From Mercenaria mercenaria (lineage: Eukaryota > Mollusca > Bivalvia > Venerida > Veneridae): a stretch of DNA of 64,000 nucleotides. Positions 36,567-48,099 of this stretch are shown one piece after another (within the stretch, counting starts at the first letter, position 1; each line of letters opens with the position of its first letter). Made by a program: the position numbers and the translations under genes. The notes below the pieces were generated by a model. It had not been told where the DNA came from. It did not search any database and worked only from the letters and a program-made list of their open reading frames with translations. Where the stretch lies: contig NC_069363.1 in NCBI RefSeq assembly GCF_021730395.1, forward strand, positions 51,083,001 through 51,147,000, read 5' to 3'.

Positions 36567-37120
36567 GATATAAAGAGTGTTAAAGTCAAATTTTCTGCTG
36601 GATTGTGCTTAATAACTGGTTATCGTACGATATAAAGTGTTAAAATCACATTTTCTGCTGGATTGTGCTAAATAACTGGTCATCGTACGATGTAAAGAGT
36701 GTTAAAGTCGAATTTTCTGCTGGATTGTGCTGAATAACTGGTTATGGTACGATATAAAGAGTGTTAAAGGCAAATTTTTGGCTTGGGTTTGCTTAGTAAC
36801 TGGTTATCGTACGATATAAAGAGTGTTAAAGTCAAATTTTCTGCTGGATTGTGCTAAATAACTGGCTATCGTACGATATAAAGAGTGTTAAAGTCAAATT
36901 TTCTGCTGAATTGTGCTTAATAACTGGTTATCGTACGAAATAAAGAGTGTTAAAGTCAAATTTTCTGCTGGATTATGCTAAATAACTGGTTAACGTACGA
37001 TATAAAGATTGTTAAAGTCAAATTTTCTGCTGGTCTGTGCTTAATAACTGGTTATCATACGGTATAAAGAGTGTTAAAGTCAAATATTCTGCTGAATTGT
37101 GCTAAATAACTGGTTATTCG
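36567..37120. repeat. 62-bp tandem satellite, nine copies
   Basis: Unit GATATAAAGAGTGTTAAAGT, then CAAATTTTCTGCTGGATTGT and GCTTAATAACTGGTTATCGTAC. Nine units in direct orientation with mostly point differences. It ends 345 bp before the first micro-exon. Confidence 0.9.
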
Positions 37121-37465
37121 TTGTTAAAAATTTCCAGGAAAGCTACTTTTAGTTTTTGAAACTAGAAACGTACATTGAAATATAACAAAATATGGGACAA
37201 TTTAAATATCAAAAATGAAAACATTTGAAAAAAGTAGTAAAGAAAGATTGTTAGCTAAGATTACCAGGCTCTCGCAATTAACTCCTTTTCAAGCTGAAAG
37301 TCCGCACCTTCACCAAATATAATACGTGACTAACAAGATACATCAATGCTGAATTAAAGTTGAATAAACAGAAGATATCCTTCTTCTTGTTCATGAAAAT
37401 GTCATTTAATGGCTGATGAACGAAATATATGTAAAAGTATCTGTTAACTGTTTTTATTTTTGCAG

Positions 37466-37510
37466 GCAACAAGACAACAGCAGCCTGACAGAAGGACGGA
37501 AACAGACAAT
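37466..37510 (+). CDS. Micro-exon 1 (45 nt)
   Basis: Acceptor TTTTTATTTTTGCAG, donor GTAAGA. Encodes ATRQQQPDRRTETDN. Likely not the first exon of the gene, as it has no ATG. Confidence 0.5.
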
Positions 37511-40500
37511 GTAAGAAAGTCTATTTATTCTAAATGCATATTCATGAAGTATCAGAGTGAGTACGTATTGCGATCGCCTTTCTTCCATCCATATGTCCGA
37601 GTTTCATCATTCTACTTTTTATAAACAACTTCTTCTCAGAGAAATTTGATGAAACTTTGTAGAAAACATCCTAAGAAAACTGTTAAGATATCGCAAAAAT
37701 TCCATGCAACTCTATCTATTGATATGGTATCAAAAATATACCCTTCTTTAAAACTACCCGACAAAATTGAATACAATTTTGTAAATGTGTCGGACACAAT
37801 ATTTCTTGTCTTCCCAGCGAGAAAAGCATACAGTTGTCTCATCCCGTGCCACGGACAGAGACCACTGTCTTTCCATAGGAAAATACATTGTCTATAATAT
37901 TTGGGTGACCTCATAAGTTTCTTTGTTTACATAATGCCAGGAAATAATCAAGTCTATTAATCTTTTCAATAATCTTTTAACGCAATAGACAAGTAGAATG
38001 ATCTTTAAAGTGTGGAGGACACTATCTTCCCAACTCACAGAACGCGCGTATTTACATCCCCACTGTCATTTGGGTTTGGAAAACATTGTCTCGTGAAAAA
38101 CTTAAAGTCTAATGCTGCAGGTTTTAAGATTATTTTGCACAATGGCATTGCCCCTATATGAGTTTATTAAGTATGATTTAAAAGATGTTTACAAGCCTAG
38201 ACGGCTAAAACCAAAGATACGTAAATAAGCATAAGACATTTGGTAATAATTTTCTACCAGGTTGTTCAAGCTTGGTACACAAAAGAAAGCAATTTATAAA
38301 TGGAAAACGACCTGGTCTGTATTACGCATGTGTAAACGGCCTATCCTTTTTTATTTTGAAAAATTCAGAGATTATTTTCTCTGGGCCAAATCGGGATACG
38401 CCGATCACGTGAGCGGCAAGAAAAACACACTTGTATTAGAATACGTTCCTGCACACACCTGCCACTTTAAATAAAAAGCAGCAAGTTTCTAATATATGAT
38501 TTTCTGTTGTTACCTGATCAAAACATGGTATAGTAACGGGAAGCCAAATAAAGCCTAGCCGAATGTCAGTGGCGAGAGGGCATACGCCGAAAATGTGAAA
38601 CTAGCCGTCTTTCTCCAAAGGTTTAAGGCTTTCATATATGTTAAACCCAACAAAACAAATAAAATGAGCCGTGCCATGAGAAAACCAACATAATGGGTTT
38701 GCGACCAACATGGATCCAGACCAGCCTGCGCATCCGCGCAGTCTGGTCAGGATCCATGCTGTTCGCTTTTAAAGCCTACTGCAATTAGAGAAACCATTAG
38801 CGAACAGCATGCATCCAGACCAGCCTGCGCATCCGCGCAGTCTGGTCAGGATCCATGCTGGTCGCAAAGCCACTATGTTGGTTTTTCCATGGCGCGGCTC
38901 AAATAATGACGCTTACTTACAGCCTGCTGTGTGCAATTCTCACTACATTTAAAATTTACTTTAATGTATTTGTCTCATGTTTTTGTATATTTGCACGAAC
39001 TGAGAGTTAAATGAAATAAACTTTGAAACTTTGAAAAAACTTCTGGGTAAAGTTTTTTACCCTTGAAAACAGGAATAAACGTTAGATATTCTATATGTAC
39101 GTTTGTGTAAATAGCTTGTTAAGTATTAACAGGATATTGGTGCATATTTTAAAGTCATTTTTTGTAATAATTAGTCGAGTTATTTTCAAAAGTTATAATT
39201 GCAGAAAGAAGAAACACTGTTTTGATAAAATAACTTTTTAACTTAAACAAAACAATTCGTAGAATCTTATTTTGCAGGCAGCGACAGTGAGAGGCTGGTA
39301 GCATTTGAGCATATTTGATATTGAATATATTGAATATATTTGGTATGTTAATTTTGCAGAAAATTAGAGGCCAAAACAGAAATAGCGATGAAGAAAAGGT
39401 TAGTATCTAACCATGTTTGAAAACAAATATTTGAATATTCAAATTCATGTTATTTACGACTTACAAATTAGCTTTAAGAATGCACGTCTAAAATTAGATG
39501 ACGTTCAAAGACTATAAAATACCTTTCCTTCTTAGTATTTAAAAGAATATTTTGTGTTTGCCAAATATTAAGTCAAGTTAACATTTTTTCTGGTGGCAAG
39601 TTACCCATTGCAGTAATTCAAAGAAATTTTAACATTATCTTTTTGTATAAAAAAGAGAATAAACAATGATGAAAAACGGAATAGATAGAAATTATAATAT
39701 CAATATTTATTTTACTAGAAAATTGATGCATGTTTTAAAGTCAAATATAAGTCAAATCTGCTTATATATTTAGTTAAATCAAATTATTTTCAAAAGGTAT
39801 TTAATATTTCTTTGTTTAAAATACACTGGTATATTTTATATATTTGTAATCTGTATTTGGAAGAGAAACCGACGCCACAACAGAAGTAGCGACGAAGAAA
39901 AAGCTAGTATCTATGAATGTTTCAGGACAAACATTCATGTTAAAGATTCGTGTTATTCAATATTTAACCTGATAAAACCTCGTGTATATTTGTCTCTGTC
40001 CCTTCAAGTAACATGTTAATCCAGGTTAGAAGTACTTGACCTTCTAAAGATGTTTCAAGTAACATGTTAATCCAGGTTAGAAGTACTTGACCTTCTAAAG
40101 GTGTTTCTTTATATACATATCAAAGCTTGAAATGCTTGCAGCAGTATTTTACATTAAAATTTTGTTTTTATACAGTAAAATCATGTGTGCTTGCAACTAT
40201 TATTATCATTGACCATTTTGACATACAGGTAAGAAGCTGAAAATGTGTGCTTTAAATAGATCAGTTTCAATGGCTTTGAATCTTAAAGTTAGATTTATAT
40301 ACTGCGTGGTTTGCTTCCATGGTAACATTATTGTTTTAGGATATTAATATTTCTAAAAATGGACACTTTAAACATAGTTATTCGTATATGAATTCAAATA
40401 TATCAATGAAAAAGATAAAATAGGTTTACAAATCAAACTGCCCAATGCATTTGAAAATGGCCGTGATATTTAAGATTGCACCCGCCTATCTTCTAATAAA

Positions 40501-43500
40501 AGCAGTCATTAACAACCATTTCCTTACACTTCAATAGAAGTTACTGTACATAAAAGCTGTAAAATATTGGTCATTTTTCGAAACGGGGGATTCATGAACA
40601 ATATTTTGGCAAAGATAGCGTAATCAAAAATGCTCAAAATCGTGTACTATCACAGATAAAAGCTTTTAATTTTGCGCGGTTACTGACAAGTAACGCCAGT
40701 AACGTTTAATACAGGTAACTCAATGATGTTTTTTAGCTTTCCTGTGGTACTTAATTAATAATGACAGCAATATTAAACCATTTAGCAGCAAATCGGAGAA
40801 AGGTTGATGTAATTGTCCAGTAGAGTGAATGTACAAGACGTAAATGTTGTTTAATATTCTGAACATTTGCTTCCGGCTGGGCATGCCCACATTCAAATTT
40901 TATATCAAAGTATAGGTCACAACCATCTAAATAGCTTTCCCTATATATTCTATATAAAACTGACATTTTTTAAAGAGCTTCCAACATAGCTAGACCCTTT
41001 TCAGAGAACAAATCCTTACCTCATTTTAAAGAGTTATGATAAAACTGATATAAAATGAAGAGAAAATAGGGGTCATATATCTTCTAAGAGAGATTTCTCT
41101 GGTCGCATTTGCTTACTGTAAACTGACATCAAAATCACACTGCTGTGACCTGGAAGTACTACTCATACTGCAACTGAGATTCACTTCACCAAATACAACC
41201 TGCTCTCACATTTTCCCTACCAAAATGTAACAAATACATCCACAATGAAATTTAAACAGAAACTAGCTTTAATTTAGACCTCTGTTGCCATGCCAAGTGA
41301 AAATTAGTGTTCAAATACCTGGCAGCCATTACGCGACTAGACCAGATGGCTCCCACGCTGGTTCCTTTAGTATAGTTAGGTCTATATTGTCCCCTTTAAT
41401 ACGATTAATAGATAAGATTTAGAAATGATACAGTGTTGAATGATTTACCAAACTTAAACTTACTAGATATTTCTTCTTTCTATCCTTCGATTAATATTCT
41501 GTTGCAGAGAGGAAGAGTAAAAGAGATGGAAAGGCAGAAAGAACTAGAGGTTTGTCAAAATATAACATATATTATAGCGCTTTTATTAGGCGATATATAA
41601 TAATTTATAAGAGAAATACTTTACGATACTTTTTGATTTGTGTAAGAAGAAATGTACAGAACCATACGCACTTGATCGGTGTCAGTGTTAAGTACAAATA
41701 TGAATTAGCCTTTCGCCATTGTATACGACTAGTTTTGGATTACCAGTTGTAATGGCACATCTAGTGCTATTGTATAAAGGGGTTTCTTTTGAGAGCTGAT
41801 ATGAAAGTAGATATGCAATTATTGCAATAGGTAAATCGATGTTTCATTTGCGCTATCTACATATGATTTCGAAGTTGCTATATGACGTTGACGTCTGAAT
41901 AAATAGTAAATATGCGAACAAGTAGCCATGTGCCACTAATGTTATGGCACGCAAGGAACACTGTACCAATTTCTGTCTCTAGACGGGTGCCTAAATTACC
42001 ATTAAGAATATAATATTATGTCTTAGAATACTGAATTTGCATGTTTAATAGAAGCAGTTAAAATAAACTGCCGTTTAATAATTTATAATCGTGAGTACTG
42101 CTCATTTTTAAACTTGGAAGTATTTTACCATAAACTATCTCCTGAAAGCTATATGAAGGCAAAATACTTATTATATATAATAAGATATATTTTATTAACA
42201 ATAGAAAACGAAGATCCAAGAATAGAAGCTATAGAAATTTGAAAGAAATATTTTGTAATCTTTTTTTTTTTGAATGTCGAATCACTGAAAAGAGAAAAAA
42301 TCATTTATGAGATGGAAAATGACAACACAAAATTGTTTTTGAATATATAATAATGTTTGGTGATTCCTAAATGTGTACACAAAATGCTTTCTATCTCTAA
42401 TTATATAAAACGTACCTACACTTCTGTAGTAGTTCATATGTAAAATAGTTATATAATTTCAGCTTTTGAATAACGAAAACAAATTTAGAAAGAGCGTTGA
42501 TAACGTCGAATTCTTATATGATTGAGTAAATAGTTTCTACATTTAGATTGTACCACTTGCAAATAGTTCAGCATTTCATCTCAAATAGCATTAGACCAAT
42601 GCTGGAAAAAAAAAACAAAGTAAAAAAATAAACATACGGTATACCATCTGTCTTTTAAAATATCTAAGTCCGAATAAGTATGTATGATCCATATGTTTAG
42701 ATTGATATTTGGTAAAATTGTGTTATATTTTTTAATGTACAACACAAAAAAAACTTCTGTAATTATTGAGGACATTGCTGGCTCTTTGGGATAACGGTGT
42801 CCAGTCAAAGATTAAAATGTGCTAGGGGCGTTAGGGGTGCTTTATATTTATTACCTATCAGGGAAATACTGAATCGAGCCGAGACATAAATCTGCTTTAT
42901 TTCTCTCCCAAAAGAAATACTTTATCATATAGTTAGCATGAGTCTAACACTACAGATAGTTCTTTGCTGCCTTTAACTGGTGTCTTTAGGCGTATGAATC
43001 ATTCTTTTACATCTACTACTATTTCTGTAAACGACATATTATTTTGACTTATAATGAAGTGTTTTGTTATTATTGTTAATAACTCCAAGTATTTGCAGAG
43101 AATCAAACGCCTCAGCTTAGACGACAAGAGGACAGAGGCGGAGGTAAGTCTGGGAATACGTATAAAATGAATGTTTAAATGTCTAATTTCGAGTTTGATT
43201 TTAAATAATTCTAAAACCATTATGAAAATTAAGTAAAACTTTAAATAAGAAAATCGTATACCCTGGTCTACCTTTTGTCTGTTCATTTTTAAGCTTTATA
43301 AGCATTTTGACAATTTGCGGAAATAAAGAACGACGGAAAATACATTGTGTTTAAATGTTGATATATAATGCTATTATAATTAGCTGAAAATAAATATGTT
43401 TATATAAAGTATTTGGGTAGACTTGACTTGAACTACACGACAAAAGGAATGACGAAATATATCACATTTGAAATAAAATGTCCTGAATGTTTAAACTTTA

Positions 43501-46500
43501 ATATCAATTTCATCTAAAATAACTCTTTTGGATGCTCAGTAAATCTTATTATTAATAAAAGGTTTCAAAAGCACTTTCCATGAAAATAAAAGCACATTTT
43601 CTTTGCAGAGAAGAAAAAGAAAAGAATACGAAAGACAGAAAGAACTTGAGGTTTGTTAATACATGGTTATTTAAAAAAAATGATTTTTATATTTGATTTA
43701 GAAGGTTTTGAGTATTATACTTAACGTTTACATTAACTATTATTTTCCGGAAAAGAAATATTAAGCCGGCGCCGGAAATGTACTCCGTCATTTTAACGTC
43801 ACAACTGATAACCGACAGAATCATGTGATTTGAAAATAAAAAAAAACGATTAGGCCGTTCTGTAATAGGTATTGGTTTAGTTACTGAGATGTTAGGACGG
43901 ATCTATTGATCTGAAAAATGGCTCAAGATTTACGCAAATAATTTTCAGGTATTTTTCCCAATCGAGTTCCCAGTCGAGTTAAAATACCTTTATTAATTTA
44001 GTCACTTAAACTCGATTCATTTATAGATGTACATGTATATAAAAGTAGACATTTCCTTTATGAAAAAAATATGAAGCGTTATTTTTTACACCCCCTTGAT
44101 AGCCATTGATTTTAAACGCAAAACATTCCGAAATTCACCGTGTCTTATTTATTTTGCATGTTTAGTGAAATTCACCGCATGTTATAGCTTGCGAAGTGAT
44201 GTAAAGGTTATTTTCAAGTTCGCACATCTAAAATGTCTTATATTTTTCTTGACTAATTGTAACTTCTCTTTTTAGCGAAGAAGAAAAGCCAGCGATCCAC
44301 GGCTGAAAGAAACAGAGGTTAGAAACTCTTTTATAACTGTTAAATAATATCCATTACAAGCTTTCATTGTGACATGACGTTTAAAATACTCTAAATAATT
44401 TTCAAGTAAAGGCATACATATTCGGAATTAACGATCCAGGACTTACATAATTAGACGCAAACACGTTCTATATTCATTTCTGACAATTGAAGAAATTGGA
44501 AATTACTTTTAATCATTATGATAAATTGAAAGACATATTTTGTCTAACATGTAAATATAACAGTCATTTCCGATATACCTGAACTTTGCTTATATTTGGT
44601 TACGTCAAACAAATTGTTTTATACTGAGGCAAACGATAGAAAGAATCTCAAATGCGCTTATTTCACAAGATATTTCCAGTTTACCAAAGGGAAGTAAATC
44701 GAAACTAAAAAGCTTGCAATAGTGTAGAACTTCTGGAATATCTGACAGTGAACATTGTCAACGCGGTGACAGTTTTATTTTTCTAAAAGTGACCAATAGA
44801 AATATAAAAAAAGCCTGTGATTTCGATAGAAATCGTACGAATATTTCACATTTCTGATATTGGAGTTTTGCACAGGTAATGAAATGAGGTTTTGTATGTA
44901 CAGTATAATTATATAAACTATTTTACAGAGACTAAAACAGCAAGACAGAAGAAAGGAGGAGGAGGCGGTAAGAAGTAAAGGTGTTTGAAAAGAGATATAA
45001 AATTTATTTAAGACATGCAGTCTATTGAAATCCTGCTGTAGTAAAGTAAAAGTAAAGTAAGTAAATTATTTTTGATCAGAGGGTGGCTCATTTAGCTGGT
45101 GCTAATCATCCTTGAGACCCTCATTATAGCAAATGCATAAAAATACAGAGCATAATGAATAACAAATATTAATACACTGAAAATGCAAAGGCATATAAAC
45201 AGATATGTATTTGATATATAAAAAAACTTGTTTCTGTTTGATCACAAAGTCAAGGAAGTATCATTGGCTTATAGTTTTTGCTTGATATTCCATAGATATA
45301 GTAAGGATGTAAATTATTCGCGATTTTATACATAAACACGCCTTTTTACAGAAGAGTCTTTGATCAAGTTGCTGTATTGATAGAGAAAATAATTCCCTGA
45401 ATCTAGAAATAATTAATTATCAAGGGCCTAAAATGGTTCGACACGCTCGTTTCTATAAAGTTAGTTTATATATATTTGAACACCTTCTGTTTCTACATAT
45501 GAGAGAGTAATGGTCTAAATGTGGTATGCAGTGTGTAAGATTTGTTAAAAAAAAAACCTATAATTTATTTCTGGAAAACCCGTGAATATTGATAACAACC
45601 AAATATACGACGAAAATTTTTTGCAGATAGTTTTGATATGTGACACGAATTTTAAATCTAGTAGTTTTTTAATAGACGTTTCTTTGAGTATTACATTCTT
45701 ATAAAATGTAGCGAAAAAAGTATGTATTTGCATGAGAGATTCAATGACAACAAATTACACTTCTGAGTCCCAATATTCATTTTGTATAAAACACTTATAC
45801 AACAAATACAAGTGTCAGCTATGTATCTCTGACTATCTTCAAATTTTACCATATCAATGTCTTTAAATTATCTGAGTCGCGTGAAATAAGAGTATAAATA
45901 CTTTTACTCGTCTGAATGTTCAGGAAATCGGAATATCACTAAAGGTGTTCAATAGCATTTGTATCTTTGCAGAGAAGAAGAAAGAAAGAATATGAAAGGC
46001 AGAAAGAATTAGCGGTATGTTGATAAATAACAGAAACATTTTAAGCTTATTAATATTTTGCCAGCTAAATTTCAGCCGGTTATTATGTATGTGAATTTTG
46101 GTGACTCAGTTTTTATCTCGATAGTTGAATATTATATATGTGGTTTGCAACACTAGTACAAACTGAAAATCTTTTCACAGAGTTGTGACAGTTATTATGT
46201 AAACAACACTTTGAAAATTGTAAGTATGTAAAAATCGCATGTTCTGTAACACTATAGAGAATACCAGTATGTAGGTAAGATAATTTATATGGTAGACGAA
46301 ATATAGACTGGTGCTAGACGAACTACAGCAGAATGCAGGAGAAATAGTAGGACTTAATTTTTATGCTCAGCTTTTTACAATGTTTTCAATTATACGGATC
46401 GATTATGTACTGTATGTAAGGCAAAATATAAACAGATTGAATGCTTTCTGCATATTCTTAAAAAGCTGTGGCATGAAAGCGTTGCCAGCCTTAACGCCAT

Positions 46501-47402
46501 CTTATGACCACATGCGTTTACAATCGTCACGTGATTTGTTTGGTCGGAGAAATGAATACTTGCAACTTAATACTGCGTTTCGAAATTACACAAAAAATGT
46601 ACACTTTGAAAGGTATACAATTATTTGAAATGTACTGCAAAGTTACTTGTGCTGCTGAGATATACACTGTATGAAGAACAATACATATAGCAGAGTTAGA
46701 CACTACCTCGAAAGAAAGGATAAATAGTATGTGTGTATGCTAAGATTATGTTTGATAAATAATTCTGATCAGGACAAAATATAACTTAATTTCAAGTTCA
46801 GCTGTTCTCCAAAAGAACACTGTTGGATTCAGTTAAATTTTCTATAAATAAGCAAGATATTTCTTTTTTTAGAGGCGAGAAGAAGAAAAACAAAGAGAGG
46901 TATTTATTTGTGACATAATTTATGTATTTATTTGTAGTAAAAATGCAAGCTTTTAAATGAGTAAGCTTTCAAACTATTGGATCATTTGAACTTAGTGACT
47001 ATTTTATTTTAGGATGTTAACTAATCTTTATTTAAATTATAATTAGAAGATATTGCAGCACGTTGATTAAAATAAATAATACGTTTTCGGGATTCTTTCT
47101 AAGATTTGATGATTGTTTGACTTCGCCGGGGACGTCACATAATTTTCCATAGAGTATAATCGTTCTTTTTCAGTGTATTAGGGATACCCCGTAACATTTA
47201 TATATACTTTTTCTACATGAAAACGAACACATAGCTTAAAAAAATATAACAATACGAATGATAGAATGAAAAGTGCAAGTGGACATTTGTTTCTACAGTC
47301 TAATAAATATTTCAGTATAGCTCTGAGGAGGAAGATGAAGACGGGAAAAGTTCCCGGACAGAAACAGCAAGGGCTGATTATGAGGCAGAGGGACTTGCCT
47401 AA
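37466..47402 (+). CDS. 3' part of an unrecognised gene made of in-phase micro-exons
   Basis: Ten exons are read with good acceptors (mostly TTTGCAG or TTTTACAG) and donors: 37466-37510, 39360-39398, 41508-41549, 43099-43143, 43609-43650, 44276-44317, 44929-44967, 45973-46014, 46873-46899 and terminal 47316-47402. Every internal exon is a multiple of 3 (27-45 nt) and phase 0; exons 41508 and 45973 are open only in this phase. The product is a charged helix array, with RxxKEYERQKELE-type units alternating with divergent RRRKASDPRLKETE-like units, ending in an acidic tail that starts YSSEEEDEDGK and stops at TAA 47400. A decayed-looking duplicate exon is at 39864-39902. The 5' part is not found between 26.7 and 37.4 kb. 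Symmetric micro-exons would let any subset be skipped without a frame change, as in schistosome micro-exon genes. I infer a coiled-coil or single alpha-helix linker; the function is unknown. Confidence 0.6.
37640..37897 (+). CDS. Possible alternative terminal exon after micro-exon 1
   Basis: Acceptor AACTTCTTCTCAG is followed in phase 0 by AGA and 85 open codons to TAA, starting RNLMKLCRKHPKKTVK and including PARKAYSCLIPCHGQ. The phase and the leading Arg fit the array, but the opposite strand is open too over 92 codons, so this may be chance or part of a repeat. Confidence 0.22.
   Translation, partial: RNLMKLCRKHPKKTVKISQKFHATLSIDMVSKIYPSLKLPDKIEYNFVNVSDTIFLVFPARKAYSCLIPCHGQRPLSFHRKIHCL
38665..38901. 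mobile_element. Palindromic MITE copy 2, complete
   Basis: Starts TGAGCCGTGCCATGAGAAAA and ends TTTTTCCATGGCGCGGCTCA, a long imperfect inverted repeat. It contains GCATCCGCGCAGTCTGGTCA twice in the same orientation, unlike the third copy. It lies in the intron after micro-exon 1. Confidence 0.85.
39360..39398 (+). CDS. Micro-exon 2 (39 nt)
   Basis: Acceptor TTAATTTTGCAG, donor GTTAGT. Encodes KIRGQNRNSDEEK. A related copy with a changed donor follows at 39864. Confidence 0.55.
39864..39902 (+). pseudogene. Duplicate of micro-exon 2 with GC donor
   Basis: Encodes RNRRHNRSSDEEK; similarity to micro-exon 2 continues into the intron (GCTAGTATCTATGAATGTTT against GTTAGTATCTAACCATGTTT). The donor begins GC rather than GT and the acceptor lacks a pyrimidine tract, so the exon is probably not used or used weakly. 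Confidence 0.5.
40004..40104. repeat. 51-bp direct duplication, two copies
   Basis: TCAAGTAACATGTTAATCCA...CTTCTAAAGATGTT is repeated almost exactly at 40055. It is recent, with about one difference, and lies between micro-exons. Confidence 0.8.
41508..41549 (+). CDS. Micro-exon 3 (42 nt, A-type)
   Basis: Acceptor TATTCTGTTGCAG, donor GTTTGT. Encodes RGRVKEMERQKELE. Both other phases hold a stop or lose the motif. Confidence 0.6.
43099..43143 (+). CDS. Micro-exon 4 (45 nt, B-type)
   Basis: Acceptor GTATTTGCAG, donor GTAAGT. Encodes RIKRLSLDDKRTEAE. Confidence 0.6.
43609..43650 (+). CDS. Micro-exon 5 (42 nt, A-type)
   Basis: Acceptor TTTTCTTTGCAG, donor GTTTGT. Encodes RRKRKEYERQKELE, nearly the same as micro-exon 8 and like micro-exon 3. 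Confidence 0.62.
44276..44317 (+). CDS. Micro-exon 6 (42 nt, B-type)
   Basis: Acceptor CTTCTCTTTTTAG, donor GTTAGA. Encodes RRRKASDPRLKETE; the only array unit with a proline. Confidence 0.58.
44929..44967 (+). CDS. Micro-exon 7 (39 nt)
   Basis: Acceptor ACTATTTTACAG, donor GTAAGA. Encodes RLKQQDRRKEEEA. Confidence 0.6.
45973..46014 (+). CDS. Micro-exon 8 (42 nt, A-type)
   Basis: Acceptor TGTATCTTTGCAG, donor GTATGT. Encodes RRRKKEYERQKELA. The other two phases contain TAG or TGA, which fixes phase 0. Confidence 0.62.
46873..46899 (+). CDS. Micro-exon 9 (27 nt)
   Basis: Acceptor TTTCTTTTTTTAG, donor GTATTT. Encodes RREEEKQRE, the shortest unit of the array. Confidence 0.55.
47316..47402 (+). 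CDS. Terminal exon of the micro-exon gene (acidic tail)
   Basis: Acceptor AAATATTTCAG; in phase 0 it encodes 28 residues beginning YSSEEEDEDGK and ending YEAEGLA, then TAA. The shift from a basic/mixed array to an acidic end is marked. A polyA signal is not obvious nearby; AATAAA occurs at about 48754. Confidence 0.55.
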   Translation, partial: YSSEEEDEDGKSSRTETARADYEAEGLA

Positions 47403-47453
47403 AGTTTAGGACTCCCGTATAATGCTTGGTATGAATGTATTTTACTATAGATA

Positions 47454-47690
47454 TGAGCCACACCATGAGAAAACCAACATAGTGCATTTGCGATCAGCAT
47501 GGATCCAGACTAGCCTGCGCAACCACGCAGTCTGGTCAGGATCCATTCTGTTCGCTAACGGTTTCTCTAATTGCAATAGGGTTTGAAAGCGAACAGTATT
47601 GATCCTGACCAGACTGCGCGGATGCGCACGCCGGTCTGGATCCATGCTTGTCGCAAATGCAGTATGTTGGTTTTCTCATTGTGCGGTTCA
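47454..47690. mobile_element. Palindromic MITE copy 3, complete
   Basis: Starts TGAGCCACACCATGAGAAAA and ends TTTTCTCATTGTGCGGTTCA. The central part is CTGTTCGCTAACGGTTTCTC against GAAAGCGAACAG. It lies 52 bp after the micro-exon gene's stop, probably in its 3' untranslated region or just beyond. Confidence 0.85.
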
Positions 47691-48099
47691 TTATGTTGTT
47701 TTTTATGTCGTCATCAACATATTAATGATTTAACATAAACGTCAACCTTCGATAAATTTCTCACAAAATACCGTTGTACGTTTTCTCGTCTCAATCTAGC
47801 TTTTTACTTCAATGAGAGGACATAGACAATAGACAATGCTATATTTGTTGTTAGTAAAACAATTTATATTGATCCTATGCCATCATATTACGTTTTCCCA
47901 CGAATGCGAAACAACGACGATCGTTTTTTCACCTATGAATATTTTATTATCTAAACACTTCTATCTTCAGTTTAGTACCTAAATATATCAGGTATCAAAA
48001 CATCTCATCTGTGTTCCTTAATCATTACCAGATTTGAAATTAATCCGAAGTAACTTATTATAAGCATTATATTTCATAAGAATATGTTCTTACTTTCAG

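Noticed and set aside
39278-39297. 20-nt micro-exon (GCAG acceptor, GTAGCA donor)
   Set aside because: It is not a multiple of three and would break the phase-0 chain; the donor is weak.
42473-42535. Terminal-exon-like frame LLNNENKFRKSVDNVEFLYD
   Set aside because: It has a plausible acceptor and is in phase 0, but it is very short, AT-rich and lacks a clear polyA signal.
46311-46628. 105-codon plus-strand frame between micro-exons 8 and 9
   Set aside because: It starts at CTG, has no splice signals in phase 0 and no recognisable motif; the composition is that of intron DNA.
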